This document shows, piece by piece, positions 1 to 7,985 of a stretch of 64,000 nt of DNA. The stretch comes from Pseudonocardia humida (GTDB taxonomy: Bacteria > Actinomycetota > Actinomycetes > Mycobacteriales > Pseudonocardiaceae). Position 1 is the first letter of the stretch; the number at the start of each line of letters is the position of its first letter. The position numbers and the translations under genes are program-made. The stretch lies in NCBI RefSeq assembly GCF_023898865.1, contig NZ_JAGSOV010000050.1, positions 1-64,000 on the forward strand, given 5' to 3'. The notes beneath the pieces are model-generated. The model worked only from the letters and a program-made list of their open reading frames with translations, searched no databases and was not told the DNA's origin.

Positions 1-71
1 CACGCTGGCGGGGGTCGGGACGGCCATGCCAACCTTCGTGGGGCGACGCGACGGCAGGGGGCACTTCGACC

Positions 72-294
72 CCCCTGCTCGAGCCGAGGTCCTCGCCGGA
101 GGCGCCGCCGGAGGCGCACTTCCCCTCTCTTCGACGAGCTCTTCTCCCGGAGCGGACGAGCGCGGACGCCCTCGGTAGGCAGGAACGTTGCCGGGCGGCG
201 TGCCCAGCCTCGGGCGAGCGGGCTGATCGAGATCGGGGTGGAAGAGCGCCTCCGGCGGCGCCTGCGCGGCGGGCGACCTCGGATCGAGCAGGGG
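72..294. repeat. inverted pair of intergenic repeats
   Basis: The 46 bases at 72-117, read on the minus strand, closely match 246-294 on the plus strand. Both contain GCGCCTCCGGCGGCGCCT near one end and TCGAGCAGGGG at the other. A further copy lies at 23517-23563, identical to 248-294 at 43 of 47 positions. All copies are intergenic, so this looks like a dispersed repeat family of the genome. Mobility or function is not shown. Confidence 0.65.
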
Positions 295-367
295 CCTCGG
301 GAGGGGAGTGGCGCTGCGCGCCGCCTCGCCTGCCTCGCCTCGCGGCGCTGGGCGCCGCATCGGCGGA

Positions 368-440
368 GCGAGAGTGGCGTTCGCCCAACCTGGTTGGGCG
401 AGAGTCACTTCGCCCAGCCAGGTAGGACGAGAGTGGCTCT
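368..440. repeat. three imperfect tandem units built on a palindrome
   Basis: The 8-mer GCGAGAGT (third copy ACGAGAGT) recurs at 368, 398 and 427, a period of about 30 bases. Between the first two copies is the near-perfect palindrome CGCCCAACCTGGTTGGGCG (382-400; 9-base arms around one base). The next unit, 411-429, is a decayed version. This resembles REP-type intergenic palindromes. It lies about 120 bases upstream of the gene at 561. Confidence 0.6.
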
Positions 441-560
441 CGTCCCGGCTCGGGCGGGCGCGTGGAGCCTCGTCCCGGGCGACGCCATCTCGGCGTACCT
501 TCCGTGGAGGAATGGAATGCCGCGCGGGGTCGTGTCCGGTCATTCGGGCGGGGGTGGGGC

Positions 561-1067
561 GTGCGCACCACGTGGGCGGCGGCGGGGAGTGGGGCGTTCT
601 TCGTGCTCGTTCCCGGGTCGGTCGTGGGGCTCGTTCCCTGGGCCCTCACCGGGTGGCGGGTCGACGATTCCTGGCCGCTCTGGGTTCGTGCGTTCGGTGC
701 ATTCCCGGTGCTGGTCGGCGCGGTGCCGTTGGTGCACGCCTTCGGGCAGTTCGTGCGGGCGGGGGGCACGCCGGCGCCCGTCGCGCCCACGGAGCGCCTG
801 GTCGTCTCGGGGTTCAACCGGTGGGTGCGCAACCCGATGTACGTGGGGGTCGTCACGATGATCGTCGGGCAGGGGCTGCTGCTCGGACGGGCATCGCTGC
901 TGGTGTACGCGCTGGTCGTGTGGGTGGCCACGGCGAGCTTCGTGCGCTGGTACGAGGAGCCGACGCTGGCCCGGGCGTACGGGGCGGAGTACGCGGCCTA
1001 CCGGGCCGCGGTGCCGGCGTGGTGGCCGCGGCGGCGGCCGTGGGACCCGACGGGGTCGGTCAGGTAG
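561..1067 (+). CDS. isoprenylcysteine/phospholipid methyltransferase-family membrane protein
   Basis: This 168-residue membrane protein has the C-terminal signature of the ICMT/PEMT-like methyltransferase family. The motif RNPMYVG is at about residues 89-95, a hydrophobic pair follows, and the terminal block EEPTLARAYGAEYAAY is the usual SAM-binding tail. Three to four membrane segments are visible. The GTG at 561 is preferred because GGGGTGGGG sits just upstream and hydrophobic sequence starts at once; a GTG at 462 would add 33 low-complexity residues. Such proteins methylate small lipophilic or prenylated substrates, but the substrate here is unknown. It stands alone. Confidence 0.8.
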   Translation: MRTTWAAAGSGAFFVLVPGSVVGLVPWALTGWRVDDSWPLWVRAFGAFPVLVGAVPLVHAFGQFVRAGGTPAPVAPTERLVVSGFNRWVRNPMYVGVVTMIVGQGLLLGRASLLVYALVVWVATASFVRWYEEPTLARAYGAEYAAYRAAVPAWWPRRRPWDPTGSVR

Positions 1068-1290
1068 CCGATCCACCCACCGGCCGCGGTGAATGTCCGG
1101 GCAGCGCGCGGGGCCGTCCAGCCATCGATGTCTCGCGGCACCCCAGCCTCGAATCCGGCGGGCCGGCTACCTCCGGCCTGGAGGAGGACCCGCCGGTCAC
1201 CACCATCGGCGCCACACCAGCCCGGCGGCTACCCGCCCTGACCGCACGTCCCTCGGCCCCGCATCTCACGTCCCGCTCGCCTGAACCCCC

Positions 1291-1803
1291 TCAGCCGACC
1301 CGCACGCCGTCGTCGCAGAGCGCGGTGCTCCCGTCGTGCAGCGCGGCGAGGGCCGCCGCCATGCGGTCGGCGAGCCTCGGGGTGACGAGCGCGCGGGCGT
1401 CGGCCACGCTGAGCAGGGCCGCCGAGCGCAGCTCCCGCGCGTCCAGCACGAGGCCGTCGACCTCGGAGGGCTCCAGCGTCCCGCCGTCGAAGACGAACAT
1501 CACGCCCTCGGGCATCGGGCCGTGGGGGCGCACGTGGTCGACGACCAGCAGCCGACCCAGCGGCCGGTGCAGCCCGATCTCCTCGACCACCTCCCGCACC
1601 GCGCAGTCCCACGGCGACTCGTCGGCCTCCACGTTCCCGCCGGGGATCTCCCACACCGGCTTGTAGGTCGGTTCCACCCAGAGCACCCGGTCGGCGCCGT
1701 CGCGGATCAGCACCCCGGCGGCCATCCGCTTGCGCGCCATGGCGGCGACGTAGTCCTCGATCGGCAGCAGACCACCCGGCTCCGGGGGCGGGGCGGCGGT
1801 CAC
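1291..1803 (-). CDS. Nudix hydrolase
   Basis: The Nudix box is complete: GNVEADE, seven residues, then REVVEEIG, matching the GX5EX7REUXEEXGU signature that binds metal and cleaves a nucleoside-diphosphate-linked substrate. The domain starts about 20 residues into the protein and fills it. The GTG at 1803 gives 170 residues. An ATG inside (MARKRM) and a start at 1914 are alternatives; the upstream one would run into the control region of the divergent gene at 1980. The substrate cannot be told from the sequence. Confidence 0.8.
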   Translation of the reverse strand: MTAAPPPEPGGLLPIEDYVAAMARKRMAAGVLIRDGADRVLWVEPTYKPVWEIPGGNVEADESPWDCAVREVVEEIGLHRPLGRLLVVDHVRPHGPMPEGVMFVFDGGTLEPSEVDGLVLDARELRSAALLSVADARALVTPRLADRMAAALAALHDGSTALCDDGVRVG

Positions 1804-1979
1804 GTCCGGAGACGATAGGGGGTATCTGATCGGCGCCCCGCCCCTCGCACAAGTGACGGTTCCGTCACGGAGTGCTCTCCTTCGATACCCCGGGTCGGGG
1901 ACCGTCGGGCTCACGCGCCAGAGTGGGGGCCGCAGAACACACCGTGCGTGGCCGATGCCGCGATCAGACGGGGGACCTC

Positions 1980-2771
1980 GTGACCGACGACCCGACAGAC
2001 ACCAGCAGCAGGCCGCACTCGGCGCGCATCTGGAACTACTGGCTGGGCGGCACCGACAACACCGCAGCCGATCGCACCGCGGGCGACGCTTGGCTCGCGC
2101 TCAACCCCGAGGTCGTCGACGTCGTGCGCGAGTCGCGGGCGTTCCTGGGGCGCGCGGTCGAGCACCTGGCCGGGGCGGCCGGGGTGCGGCAGTTCCTCGA
2201 CATCGGCGCCGGCCTGCCCGCGGTGGAGAACACCCACCAGATCGTCGCGCGGATCGCCCCCGACGCCACGGTCGTCTGCGTCGACCACGAGCCAGAGGTC
2301 GTCGCGCACGCCGAGCGGCTGCTCGCCGGCGCCGCCACCGGCCCCACCCACTTCGTCGACGCCGACATCGGCGACCCGGCCGGCATGCTGCGCCTGGTCG
2401 GCGAGCACATCGACCTGCGCCGCCCGGTCGCGGTGCTGCTGATGGGCGTGCTCGGGCACATCCCCGACCTCGACGAGGCGCGCGACCTCGTCCGCTACGT
2501 GATGGACCGCACCTGCCCCGGCAGCTACCTCGTGGCCGCCGACGGCACCCACGTGGTGGTGGGGGAGGCCGTGCGCAAGGCGGGCGTCCAGTACGCCGAC
2601 ACCGGTGCCGTCCCGTACACGACCCGCGAGCCGCACGAGATCGAGAGCTTCTTCGAGGGGCTGGAGTTCCTGCCGCCCGGGTGCGTGTCGGTCTCCCGGT
2701 GGCGGCCCCACCCGGACGCGGGCGAGCCGGCGCTCGTCGACGGCTTCGGCGGGGTGGGTCGCAAGCGCTGA
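1980..2771 (+). CDS. SAM-dependent methyltransferase, DUF574 family
   Basis: This 263-residue protein belongs to the actinobacterial S-adenosylmethionine methyltransferase family formerly called DUF574. The N-terminal block SARIWNYWLGGTDN is its hallmark. It is followed by a Rossmann glycine motif, FLDIGAGLPAVENTH, and the acidic ribose-binding segment VVCVDHEP. The GTG start at 1980 is preceded by GGGGGA and begins just before the conserved block. Members are numerous in Streptomyces and relatives and mostly uncharacterised. It is divergent from the Nudix gene. Confidence 0.85.
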   Translation: MTDDPTDTSSRPHSARIWNYWLGGTDNTAADRTAGDAWLALNPEVVDVVRESRAFLGRAVEHLAGAAGVRQFLDIGAGLPAVENTHQIVARIAPDATVVCVDHEPEVVAHAERLLAGAATGPTHFVDADIGDPAGMLRLVGEHIDLRRPVAVLLMGVLGHIPDLDEARDLVRYVMDRTCPGSYLVAADGTHVVVGEAVRKAGVQYADTGAVPYTTREPHEIESFFEGLEFLPPGCVSVSRWRPHPDAGEPALVDGFGGVGRKR

Positions 2772-2847
2772 GCGGTGCCCGCCCGCCCGGTCTGTGCTTT
2801 GCTCACCACTGGGGACACCTCACAGCGGCGCGGCGCGAGGAGCGGGC

Positions 2848-3681
2848 ATGCAGCGGGTCAGCAGCGGGATCGACACCGGCACCACCGACCTGCTCGCCAG
2901 GGTCGACCGCGGGGTCGGCGTCCTCACCCTCAACCGCCCCGACCGCCGCAACGCCCTGTCCGGGGCGATGTTCGAGGCCCTCGCCCGGCTGCTGGACGAG
3001 TGGGAGAGCGACGACCGGATCGGCGCCGTCCTGCTGACCGGGGCCGGCCCCGCGTTCTGCGCGGGCGGCGACGTCAAGGGCTTCGCCGAGCGCGGCGGGG
3101 AGGTCGGCGGCCACTCCGCGCCCATCGAGGAGCGGGTGCAGCGCCAGCGCGCCTCCCAGCAGGCCACCACCGGGCGCCTGCACGGCTTCGCCAAGCCCAC
3201 GATCGCCGCCCTGCCCGGGGCGGCCGCCGGCGCGGGCATCGGCCTGGCGCTGGCCTGCGACCTGCGGGTGGGCTGCGAGCGATCGGCGTTCGTCGGGGCG
3301 TTCGCCCGGGTCGGGCTCTCCGGCGACTACGGCGCCGTCTGGGGGATGACCCGGCTGGTCGGCCCGGCCAGGGCCCGGCAGGTGATGTTCCTCGGGGAGC
3401 GGGTCGACGCCGCGACCGCGCTGGACTGGGGCCTGCTCAACTGGGTCGTGCCGACCGACGAGCTGGAGGAGTACGCGGTGGCCGCCGCGGCCGGCCTGGC
3501 GGCAGGCCCGCGCCAGGCGCTGGCGTCGATGAAGGCGAACCTGCTCGACGCCGAGCAGCTCGACCTGGCCGCGGCGATGGACCGCGAGGTCCCGCGCCAC
3601 CTGGCCTGCGGGGTGACCGACGACCACCGCGAGGCGGTGCAGGCGTTCGTCGAGAAGCGCCCGGCGGTCTTCCGCCGGTGA
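2848..3681 (+). CDS. enoyl-CoA hydratase/isomerase family protein
   Basis: The 277-residue length and motifs fit the crotonase superfamily. FCAGGDVKGF and the AALPGAAAGAGIGLALACDL segment form the oxyanion hole that stabilises the thioester enolate. The two glutamates of classical hydratase are not in the usual places: the first position is Leu in GIGLALACD. An acidic residue is present at the second site, in VGLSGDYGAVWG, as in PaaG-type isomerases. The reaction could therefore be hydration or isomerisation of an acyl-CoA. The ATG has a GAGGAG ribosome site at 2837-2842. Confidence 0.85.
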   Translation: MQRVSSGIDTGTTDLLARVDRGVGVLTLNRPDRRNALSGAMFEALARLLDEWESDDRIGAVLLTGAGPAFCAGGDVKGFAERGGEVGGHSAPIEERVQRQRASQQATTGRLHGFAKPTIAALPGAAAGAGIGLALACDLRVGCERSAFVGAFARVGLSGDYGAVWGMTRLVGPARARQVMFLGERVDAATALDWGLLNWVVPTDELEEYAVAAAAGLAAGPRQALASMKANLLDAEQLDLAAAMDREVPRHLACGVTDDHREAVQAFVEKRPAVFRR

Positions 3682-3683
3682 CG

Positions 3684-3723
3684 GCCGGGAGCGGTGGCCG
3701 GGCCCCCGGCTCCCGCTCCCGGC
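3684..3723. terminator. bidirectional hairpin between convergent genes
   Basis: Arms GCCGGGAGCGG (3684-3694) and CCGCTCCCGGC (3713-3723) pair perfectly over 11 bases between the hydratase gene and the cupin gene, which converge. There is no U-run, as is common in actinobacterial terminators. Confidence 0.6.
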
Positions 3724-3733
3724 CTCCGGCCGG

Positions 3734-4126
3734 TCACGAGGTGGGCGGCTCGTCCTTGCCCGACTCCTCCGCCGCGTCGGCCTCCTCCTTGGTCCGGTGC
3801 ACGGCCCCGTCGGCGTGGTCGGCCGGGCCGTAGACGGTGTAGAGGACCAGCGGGTTCGGCCCGGTGTTGACGAAGTTGTGCTTCTTGCCCGCCGGGACGA
3901 CGACCAGGTCCCCGGCCGCCACCTTGCGCTTCTGGCCGGACACGGTGGCCTCGCCGACGCCGCTGACGAACGTCAGGATCTGGTCGTTCTCCTCGTGGAC
4001 CTCCTCGCCGATCTCGCCGCCCGCGGGGATGGTCATGATGACGAGCTGGGTGTGCTCGCCCGTCCACAGGACGCGGCGGAAGTCGTCGTGTTCCTCGGCA
4101 ACCTTGGCGATCGTGAAGTGCTCCAT
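3734..4126 (-). CDS. cupin-domain protein
   Basis: This is a single small beta-barrel cupin of 130 residues. The two cupin motifs are recognisable: GEEVHEENDQILTFVSG (H and E metal ligands) and the second motif around GDLVVVPAGKKHNFVNTG with a conserved His. The C-terminus is a short acidic tail. The ATG at 4126 has GAAGG upstream and begins right at the domain. Single-domain cupins of this type are often annotated as mannose-6-phosphate isomerase-like, but no substrate can be assigned. It is separated by 152 bases from the divergent acyl-CoA ligase gene. Confidence 0.8.
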   Translation of the reverse strand: MEHFTIAKVAEEHDDFRRVLWTGEHTQLVIMTIPAGGEIGEEVHEENDQILTFVSGVGEATVSGQKRKVAAGDLVVVPAGKKHNFVNTGPNPLVLYTVYGPADHADGAVHRTKEEADAAEESGKDEPPTS

Positions 4127-4278
4127 GCCTTCACGTGCCCGGTTCTCGCGCAGTTCAGTCCTGCGCATCACGCGCGCGTGGTGGAGCGGCGGAGTGATCT
4201 GGACGACATCGGGGGAGTGCGCGACGCACCCGGCGTGCGAGATTCGCGGGGCTGGGCGTCGCTGGGGACGGGAGGCAC

Positions 4279-5745
4279 GTGGGCACCGAGCTGTCGATCG
4301 GCCGCTTGATCGGCCACTTCGCGCGGACGAAGCCGGACGAGCTCGCGCTCGTCGAGGACGGCCCAGGGGATGGTCCAGCCGACCGCAGCACCTGGGCCGA
4401 GCTCGACCGGGTGACCAACGCGCTGGCCAGGGCGTACGCCGAGCGCGGCGTCGGCCAGGACGACATGGTGGCGGTGTCGCTGCCCAACTCCGCGGAGTTC
4501 GTCCGGGCGTGCGTCGCGATCTGGAAGCTGGGCGGGACCCCGCTGCCGCTGTCGGTCAAGCTGCCGGCCGTCGAGCGCGGCCGGATCCTCGACCTGGCGC
4601 AGCCCGCGCTGGTGCTGGGGGCGGAGCACGGGGGCGTGCCGAGCCTGCCGCGCGGGTTCACCCCGTCCGGGTACGACGACTCCGAGCTGCCCGACCGCGT
4701 CTCGACGCACTGGAAGGCGCTGACCTCCGGCGGCAGCACCGGACTGCCGAAGATCATCGTGGCGCGGGGTCGGGCGGTGTTCGACCCGGACGTGCCGGTG
4801 GTCGACTACGTGCCCGCCGGGGGCGTCCACCTCGTCGCCGGGCCGCTCTACCACAACGCGGCGTTCATCTACGGCATGCGCGCGTTCTTCAGCGGCTCCC
4901 GGTTGGTGATCCTGCCCCGGTTCGACCCGGCCAGGGTGCTGTCGATCGTCGACGAGCAGGAGGTGACCTGGACGCAGCTGGTGCCGACCATGATGAACCG
5001 GATCTGGCACCTGCCCGCCGAGCAGCGGGCCGCGGCCGACTGGTCGTCGCTGCTGATGCTGCTGCACGTCGGCGGCCCGTGCGCGCCGTGGCTGAAGGAG
5101 GCGTTCATCGACTGGCTGGGCCCGGAGCGGATCGTCGAGGTCTACGGCGGCACCGAGGGCCAGGGCGCCACCTCGATCACCGGCACCGAGTGGCTCCAGC
5201 ACCGCGGGTCGGTCGGGCGCCCCGTGCTCAACTCGCGGTTCGAGGTGCAGGACCCCGACGGCAACCCGGTCCCGCCCGGCGTGGTCGGCGAGGTCTTCCT
5301 GATGCCCGAGGGCGGTCCCGGCTCGACCTACCACTACCTGGGCGCGGAGTCGCGCAGCCGCAACGGCTGGGAGTCGATCGGCGACCTCGGGTACTACGAC
5401 GAGGACGGCTACCTCTACCTGTCCGACCGGTCCACCGACTGCATCGTCAGCGGCGGCGCCAACGTCTACCCGGCCGAGGTCGAGGGTGCCCTGGGCGCCC
5501 ACCCCGGCGTGCGGACGAGCGCGGTGATCGGGCTGCCCGACGACGACCTCGGCCAGAAGGTCGTGGCGATCGTCGAGGCCGAGCCGGGCGTCACCGCCGA
5601 GGAGCTCGACGCCCACCTGCGCGAGCTGATCGCCCCCTACAAGCGGCCCCGCGAGTACGAGCTGACCGATCGGTCGTTGCGCGACGAGGCCGGCAAGGTC
5701 CGCCGCTCGGCGCTGCGCAAGGCGCGGATGGAGGCGGCCCCATGA
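4279..5745 (+). CDS. acyl-CoA synthetase (AMP-dependent ligase)
   Basis: This 488-residue ANL-superfamily ligase activates a carboxylic acid as an acyl-adenylate and transfers it to CoA. The phosphate loop TSGGSTGLPK (about 149-158), the A5 motif YGGTEG (about 288), the hinge region GDLGYYDEDGYLYLSDRSTD and the C-terminal EAGKVRRSALRKA with the catalytic lysine are all visible. It resembles the bile-acid/fatty-acid CoA ligase group. The GTG at 4279 follows GGGAGG. The stop overlaps the start of the thioesterase gene (ATGA), so the two are translationally coupled. Confidence 0.88.
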   Translation: MGTELSIGRLIGHFARTKPDELALVEDGPGDGPADRSTWAELDRVTNALARAYAERGVGQDDMVAVSLPNSAEFVRACVAIWKLGGTPLPLSVKLPAVERGRILDLAQPALVLGAEHGGVPSLPRGFTPSGYDDSELPDRVSTHWKALTSGGSTGLPKIIVARGRAVFDPDVPVVDYVPAGGVHLVAGPLYHNAAFIYGMRAFFSGSRLVILPRFDPARVLSIVDEQEVTWTQLVPTMMNRIWHLPAEQRAAADWSSLLMLLHVGGPCAPWLKEAFIDWLGPERIVEVYGGTEGQGATSITGTEWLQHRGSVGRPVLNSRFEVQDPDGNPVPPGVVGEVFLMPEGGPGSTYHYLGAESRSRNGWESIGDLGYYDEDGYLYLSDRSTDCIVSGGANVYPAEVEGALGAHPGVRTSAVIGLPDDDLGQKVVAIVEAEPGVTAEELDAHLRELIAPYKRPREYELTDRSLRDEAGKVRRSALRKARMEAAP

Positions 5746-6620
5746 CCGCCGCTGCGGTCCCCGCGCCCGGGCCCGACCCCGCCGCATGGCGCGAGCACCG
5801 CTCCGGGGTGGACAAGGTCGACGAGCTGCTGCGGGCGCTGGCCGTCGAGCGCGTCGGCGACCTGGAGTTCACCGCGGCGAGCACGGAGTGGCCGACGGGG
5901 CGGGTGTTCGGCGGGCAGATCCTGGCCCAATCGACGATCGCCGCCTCGCTGACCGTCGCCGAGCCGGCCGTGCCGCACTCGCTGCACGCGTACTTCATGC
6001 GGGCCGGGCGCACCGACTCCGAGATCCGGTTCGTCGTCGACCCGCTGCGCGACGGCCGCTCGTACAGCACCCGGCGCATCGACGCCGTGCAGGGCGGCCT
6101 GGTCATCGCGACCACGCTGGCGTCCTTCGGCCGGCCGGAGGACGGGCCCGACCACCAGGACGGGATGCCGCCCCGGCCCGGGCCCGACGAGCTGGCCGCG
6201 CGCGTGCCGGTGGCCGCCGCCCCCGACGGCCCGAGCCGCGCGGGCGCCCTGGAGATGCGCGCCTGCCCGCTGGACGACGACCCGGACCCGGCGTCGTCGG
6301 CGACCTGGATCCGGATCGGCGCCCCGCTGCCGGATGATCCGCTGCTGCACCGCGCCCTGCTGGTGTACCTGTCCGACCTGACGGTGGTGCACGGCGCGTT
6401 CCGCCGCCAGCGGCTGTCGCGCCGCGAGATCCGCACCGCCAGCCTCGACCACGCGCTGTGGCTGTACCGGGCGGCGCGGGTCGACGAGTGGGTGCTCTAC
6501 GAGAGCCGCAGCCCGTCGGCGTCGGGCGGGCGGGCCGCCGGGCATGGCCGGTTGTTCTCCGCGTCCGGGCAGTTGCTGGCCTCGGCCGGGCAGGAGATGT
6601 CGGTGCGGGTGAAGCGGTAG
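5742..6620 (+). CDS. tesB: acyl-CoA thioesterase II (TesB-type)
   Basis: The 292-residue length and double hot-dog layout fit TesB-like thioesterases, which release free acid and CoA from acyl-CoA. Visible blocks are GRVFGGQILAQS in the first half, HSLHAYFMRAG with the usual RPGRTD-like region, and the C-terminal SLDHALWLYR and GHGRLFSASGQLLAS. The ATG overlaps the ligase stop, with GGAGGCGG as ribosome site inside the ligase gene. A ligase-thioesterase couple suggests control of one CoA-ester pool. Whether both act on the same substrate is an inference. Confidence 0.88.
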   Translation: MTAAAVPAPGPDPAAWREHRSGVDKVDELLRALAVERVGDLEFTAASTEWPTGRVFGGQILAQSTIAASLTVAEPAVPHSLHAYFMRAGRTDSEIRFVVDPLRDGRSYSTRRIDAVQGGLVIATTLASFGRPEDGPDHQDGMPPRPGPDELAARVPVAAAPDGPSRAGALEMRACPLDDDPDPASSATWIRIGAPLPDDPLLHRALLVYLSDLTVVHGAFRRQRLSRREIRTASLDHALWLYRAARVDEWVLYESRSPSASGGRAAGHGRLFSASGQLLASAGQEMSVRVKR

Positions 6621-6622
6621 CG

Positions 6623-7855
6623 CTACTCGGTCCCGGCCGCGGGCGCCGGCTCGGGCCGCGGCGTCGACCCGCTGCGCTTCTGCCGGGCGCCGGCGACCGC
6701 GAAGATCACCACGATCGCGGCGAGCATCCCGACCAGCGCGAGCACGGGAACGCCCAGCAGGGTGAGCGCGGCCAGCGGGACCAGCGCCGCCACCGGCCAC
6801 GGCCACATCGCCGAGAGCCGCTGGTGCACGCCGCCCAGCACGACCCCGGCCCCGACCACGGCCAGCGCGACGCCGCCGACGGCGATCCACACCGCGGGCG
6901 AGGGCAGCGCGGCGTCCGGGTGCAGCACCAGGTCCTCCAGGCCGACGCCGGCGGCCGCGATGCCCAGCGTCAGCGGCAGGTGCCCGTAGATGTAGAGGTC
7001 GTGGCGCTCGTCGACCTCGTCCTCCGCGCCGCCTTCCTCCTCGTCTTCCTCCTCGCCGTCCTTGAGCCCCTCCTGCCCGCTCACCGAGGCGGCGTCGAAG
7101 TAGATCCACCACAGCCCGGCCCCGACGACGAAGGCGACCGCGGCGACCGTCACCGACGGACCGGCCCACGCGGCGTCGTGCACGCCGGTGACGATGCCGG
7201 CCACCACCTCGCCCAGCACCAGGATCACGAACAGCCCGAAGCGCTCGGGCAGGTGCTCCATGTGCAGCGGCGCGGTGCTCCCGCGCCAGGTGGCGATGAA
7301 CGGGGCCACGGCCTCGACCAGCACGGCGACGCCCCACAGGACGTAGCGGGCGGGCGGTGGCACGAGCAGCGACACGGCCCACAGCGTCGCCGAGATCGAG
7401 GTGCTGGTCAGGTAGACGACGATGGTCGCGCGGCTGTCGCGCACGTGCCACCAGGCCCGCAGGTACAGCCCGACCAGGATGAGCCTGCCGATCAGGAAGC
7501 AGACCGCGAACGGGATGTCGAACCCGCCGAGCCCGCCGGTCGCCGCGGCCGCGCACCCGGCCACGGCGGCGGTGTCGGTGAGCAGCGCTATGCGGAACAG
7601 CACGTCGTCGGTGTCGAAGCGGTTGGCGTAGAGCGTGGTGCTCACCCACGAGAACCACATGACGGTGAACAGCCCGGCGAAGATCCCGACCCCGCCCCAG
7701 GTCATGTTCTTGAGCAGCGCGGCCGCCAGCTCGGCCACCACCAGCACGTAGGCCAGGTCGTAGAACAGCTCCAGCCGGGTGGCGCTGCGCTCCTCCCCGG
7801 TCGCCAACCGGGGCGGCCGCAGCCACCCCTCCGTCCGCCCAGCCTCGTCGCCCAC
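6623..7855 (-). CDS. low temperature requirement protein A family membrane protein
   Basis: This 410-residue polytopic protein starts with the LtrA-family block RLELFYDLAYVLVVAELAAAL and continues with many hydrophobic segments. A very acidic cytoplasmic-type loop (GEEEDEEEGG, about residues 268-280) interrupts the helices, which is unusual within the family. LtrA was named from a cold-growth phenotype in Listeria; its molecular role is not settled. The GTG start at 7855 leaves 130 bases to the divergent oxidoreductase gene, and that gap holds a long hairpin. The gene ends 3 bases from the thioesterase stop, so the two converge. Confidence 0.85.
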   Translation of the reverse strand: MGDEAGRTEGWLRPPRLATGEERSATRLELFYDLAYVLVVAELAAALLKNMTWGGVGIFAGLFTVMWFSWVSTTLYANRFDTDDVLFRIALLTDTAAVAGCAAAATGGLGGFDIPFAVCFLIGRLILVGLYLRAWWHVRDSRATIVVYLTSTSISATLWAVSLLVPPPARYVLWGVAVLVEAVAPFIATWRGSTAPLHMEHLPERFGLFVILVLGEVVAGIVTGVHDAAWAGPSVTVAAVAFVVGAGLWWIYFDAASVSGQEGLKDGEEEDEEEGGAEDEVDERHDLYIYGHLPLTLGIAAAGVGLEDLVLHPDAALPSPAVWIAVGGVALAVVGAGVVLGGVHQRLSAMWPWPVAALVPLAALTLLGVPVLALVGMLAAIVVIFAVAGARQKRSGSTPRPEPAPAAGTE

Positions 7856-7877
7856 GCCCCCCAGTACCCGTTCGTGG

Positions 7878-7942
7878 CCGTCGAGAACGAAATCGTCGTG
7901 ATCGACATGCCCTGCTGATCACGACGGTTTCGTCCTCGACGG
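7878..7942. repeat. 26-base inverted repeat (intergenic palindrome)
   Basis: Arms 7878-7903 and 7917-7942 are complementary at 24 of 26 positions around a 13-base spacer. The outer end reads CCGTCGAGAACGAA. A second element with the same outer arm lies at 20188-20254. The hairpin sits between two divergent genes, so it is unlikely to be a simple terminator. Confidence 0.75.
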
Positions 7943-7985
7943 TCAGCGGGTGCCGGGTGCGGGCGCGCGGGCCACACTCCGGGGC

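Larger units (their letters stand above)
1..560. other. gene-free stretch with repeats at left edge
   Basis: I see no credible gene here; the open frames crossing it have no recognisable domain and are GC-driven. The stretch holds an inverted pair of GC-rich repeats (72-117 and 246-294) and a short array of imperfect palindromes (368-440), listed separately. The first gene of the window starts at 561. Confidence 0.6.
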
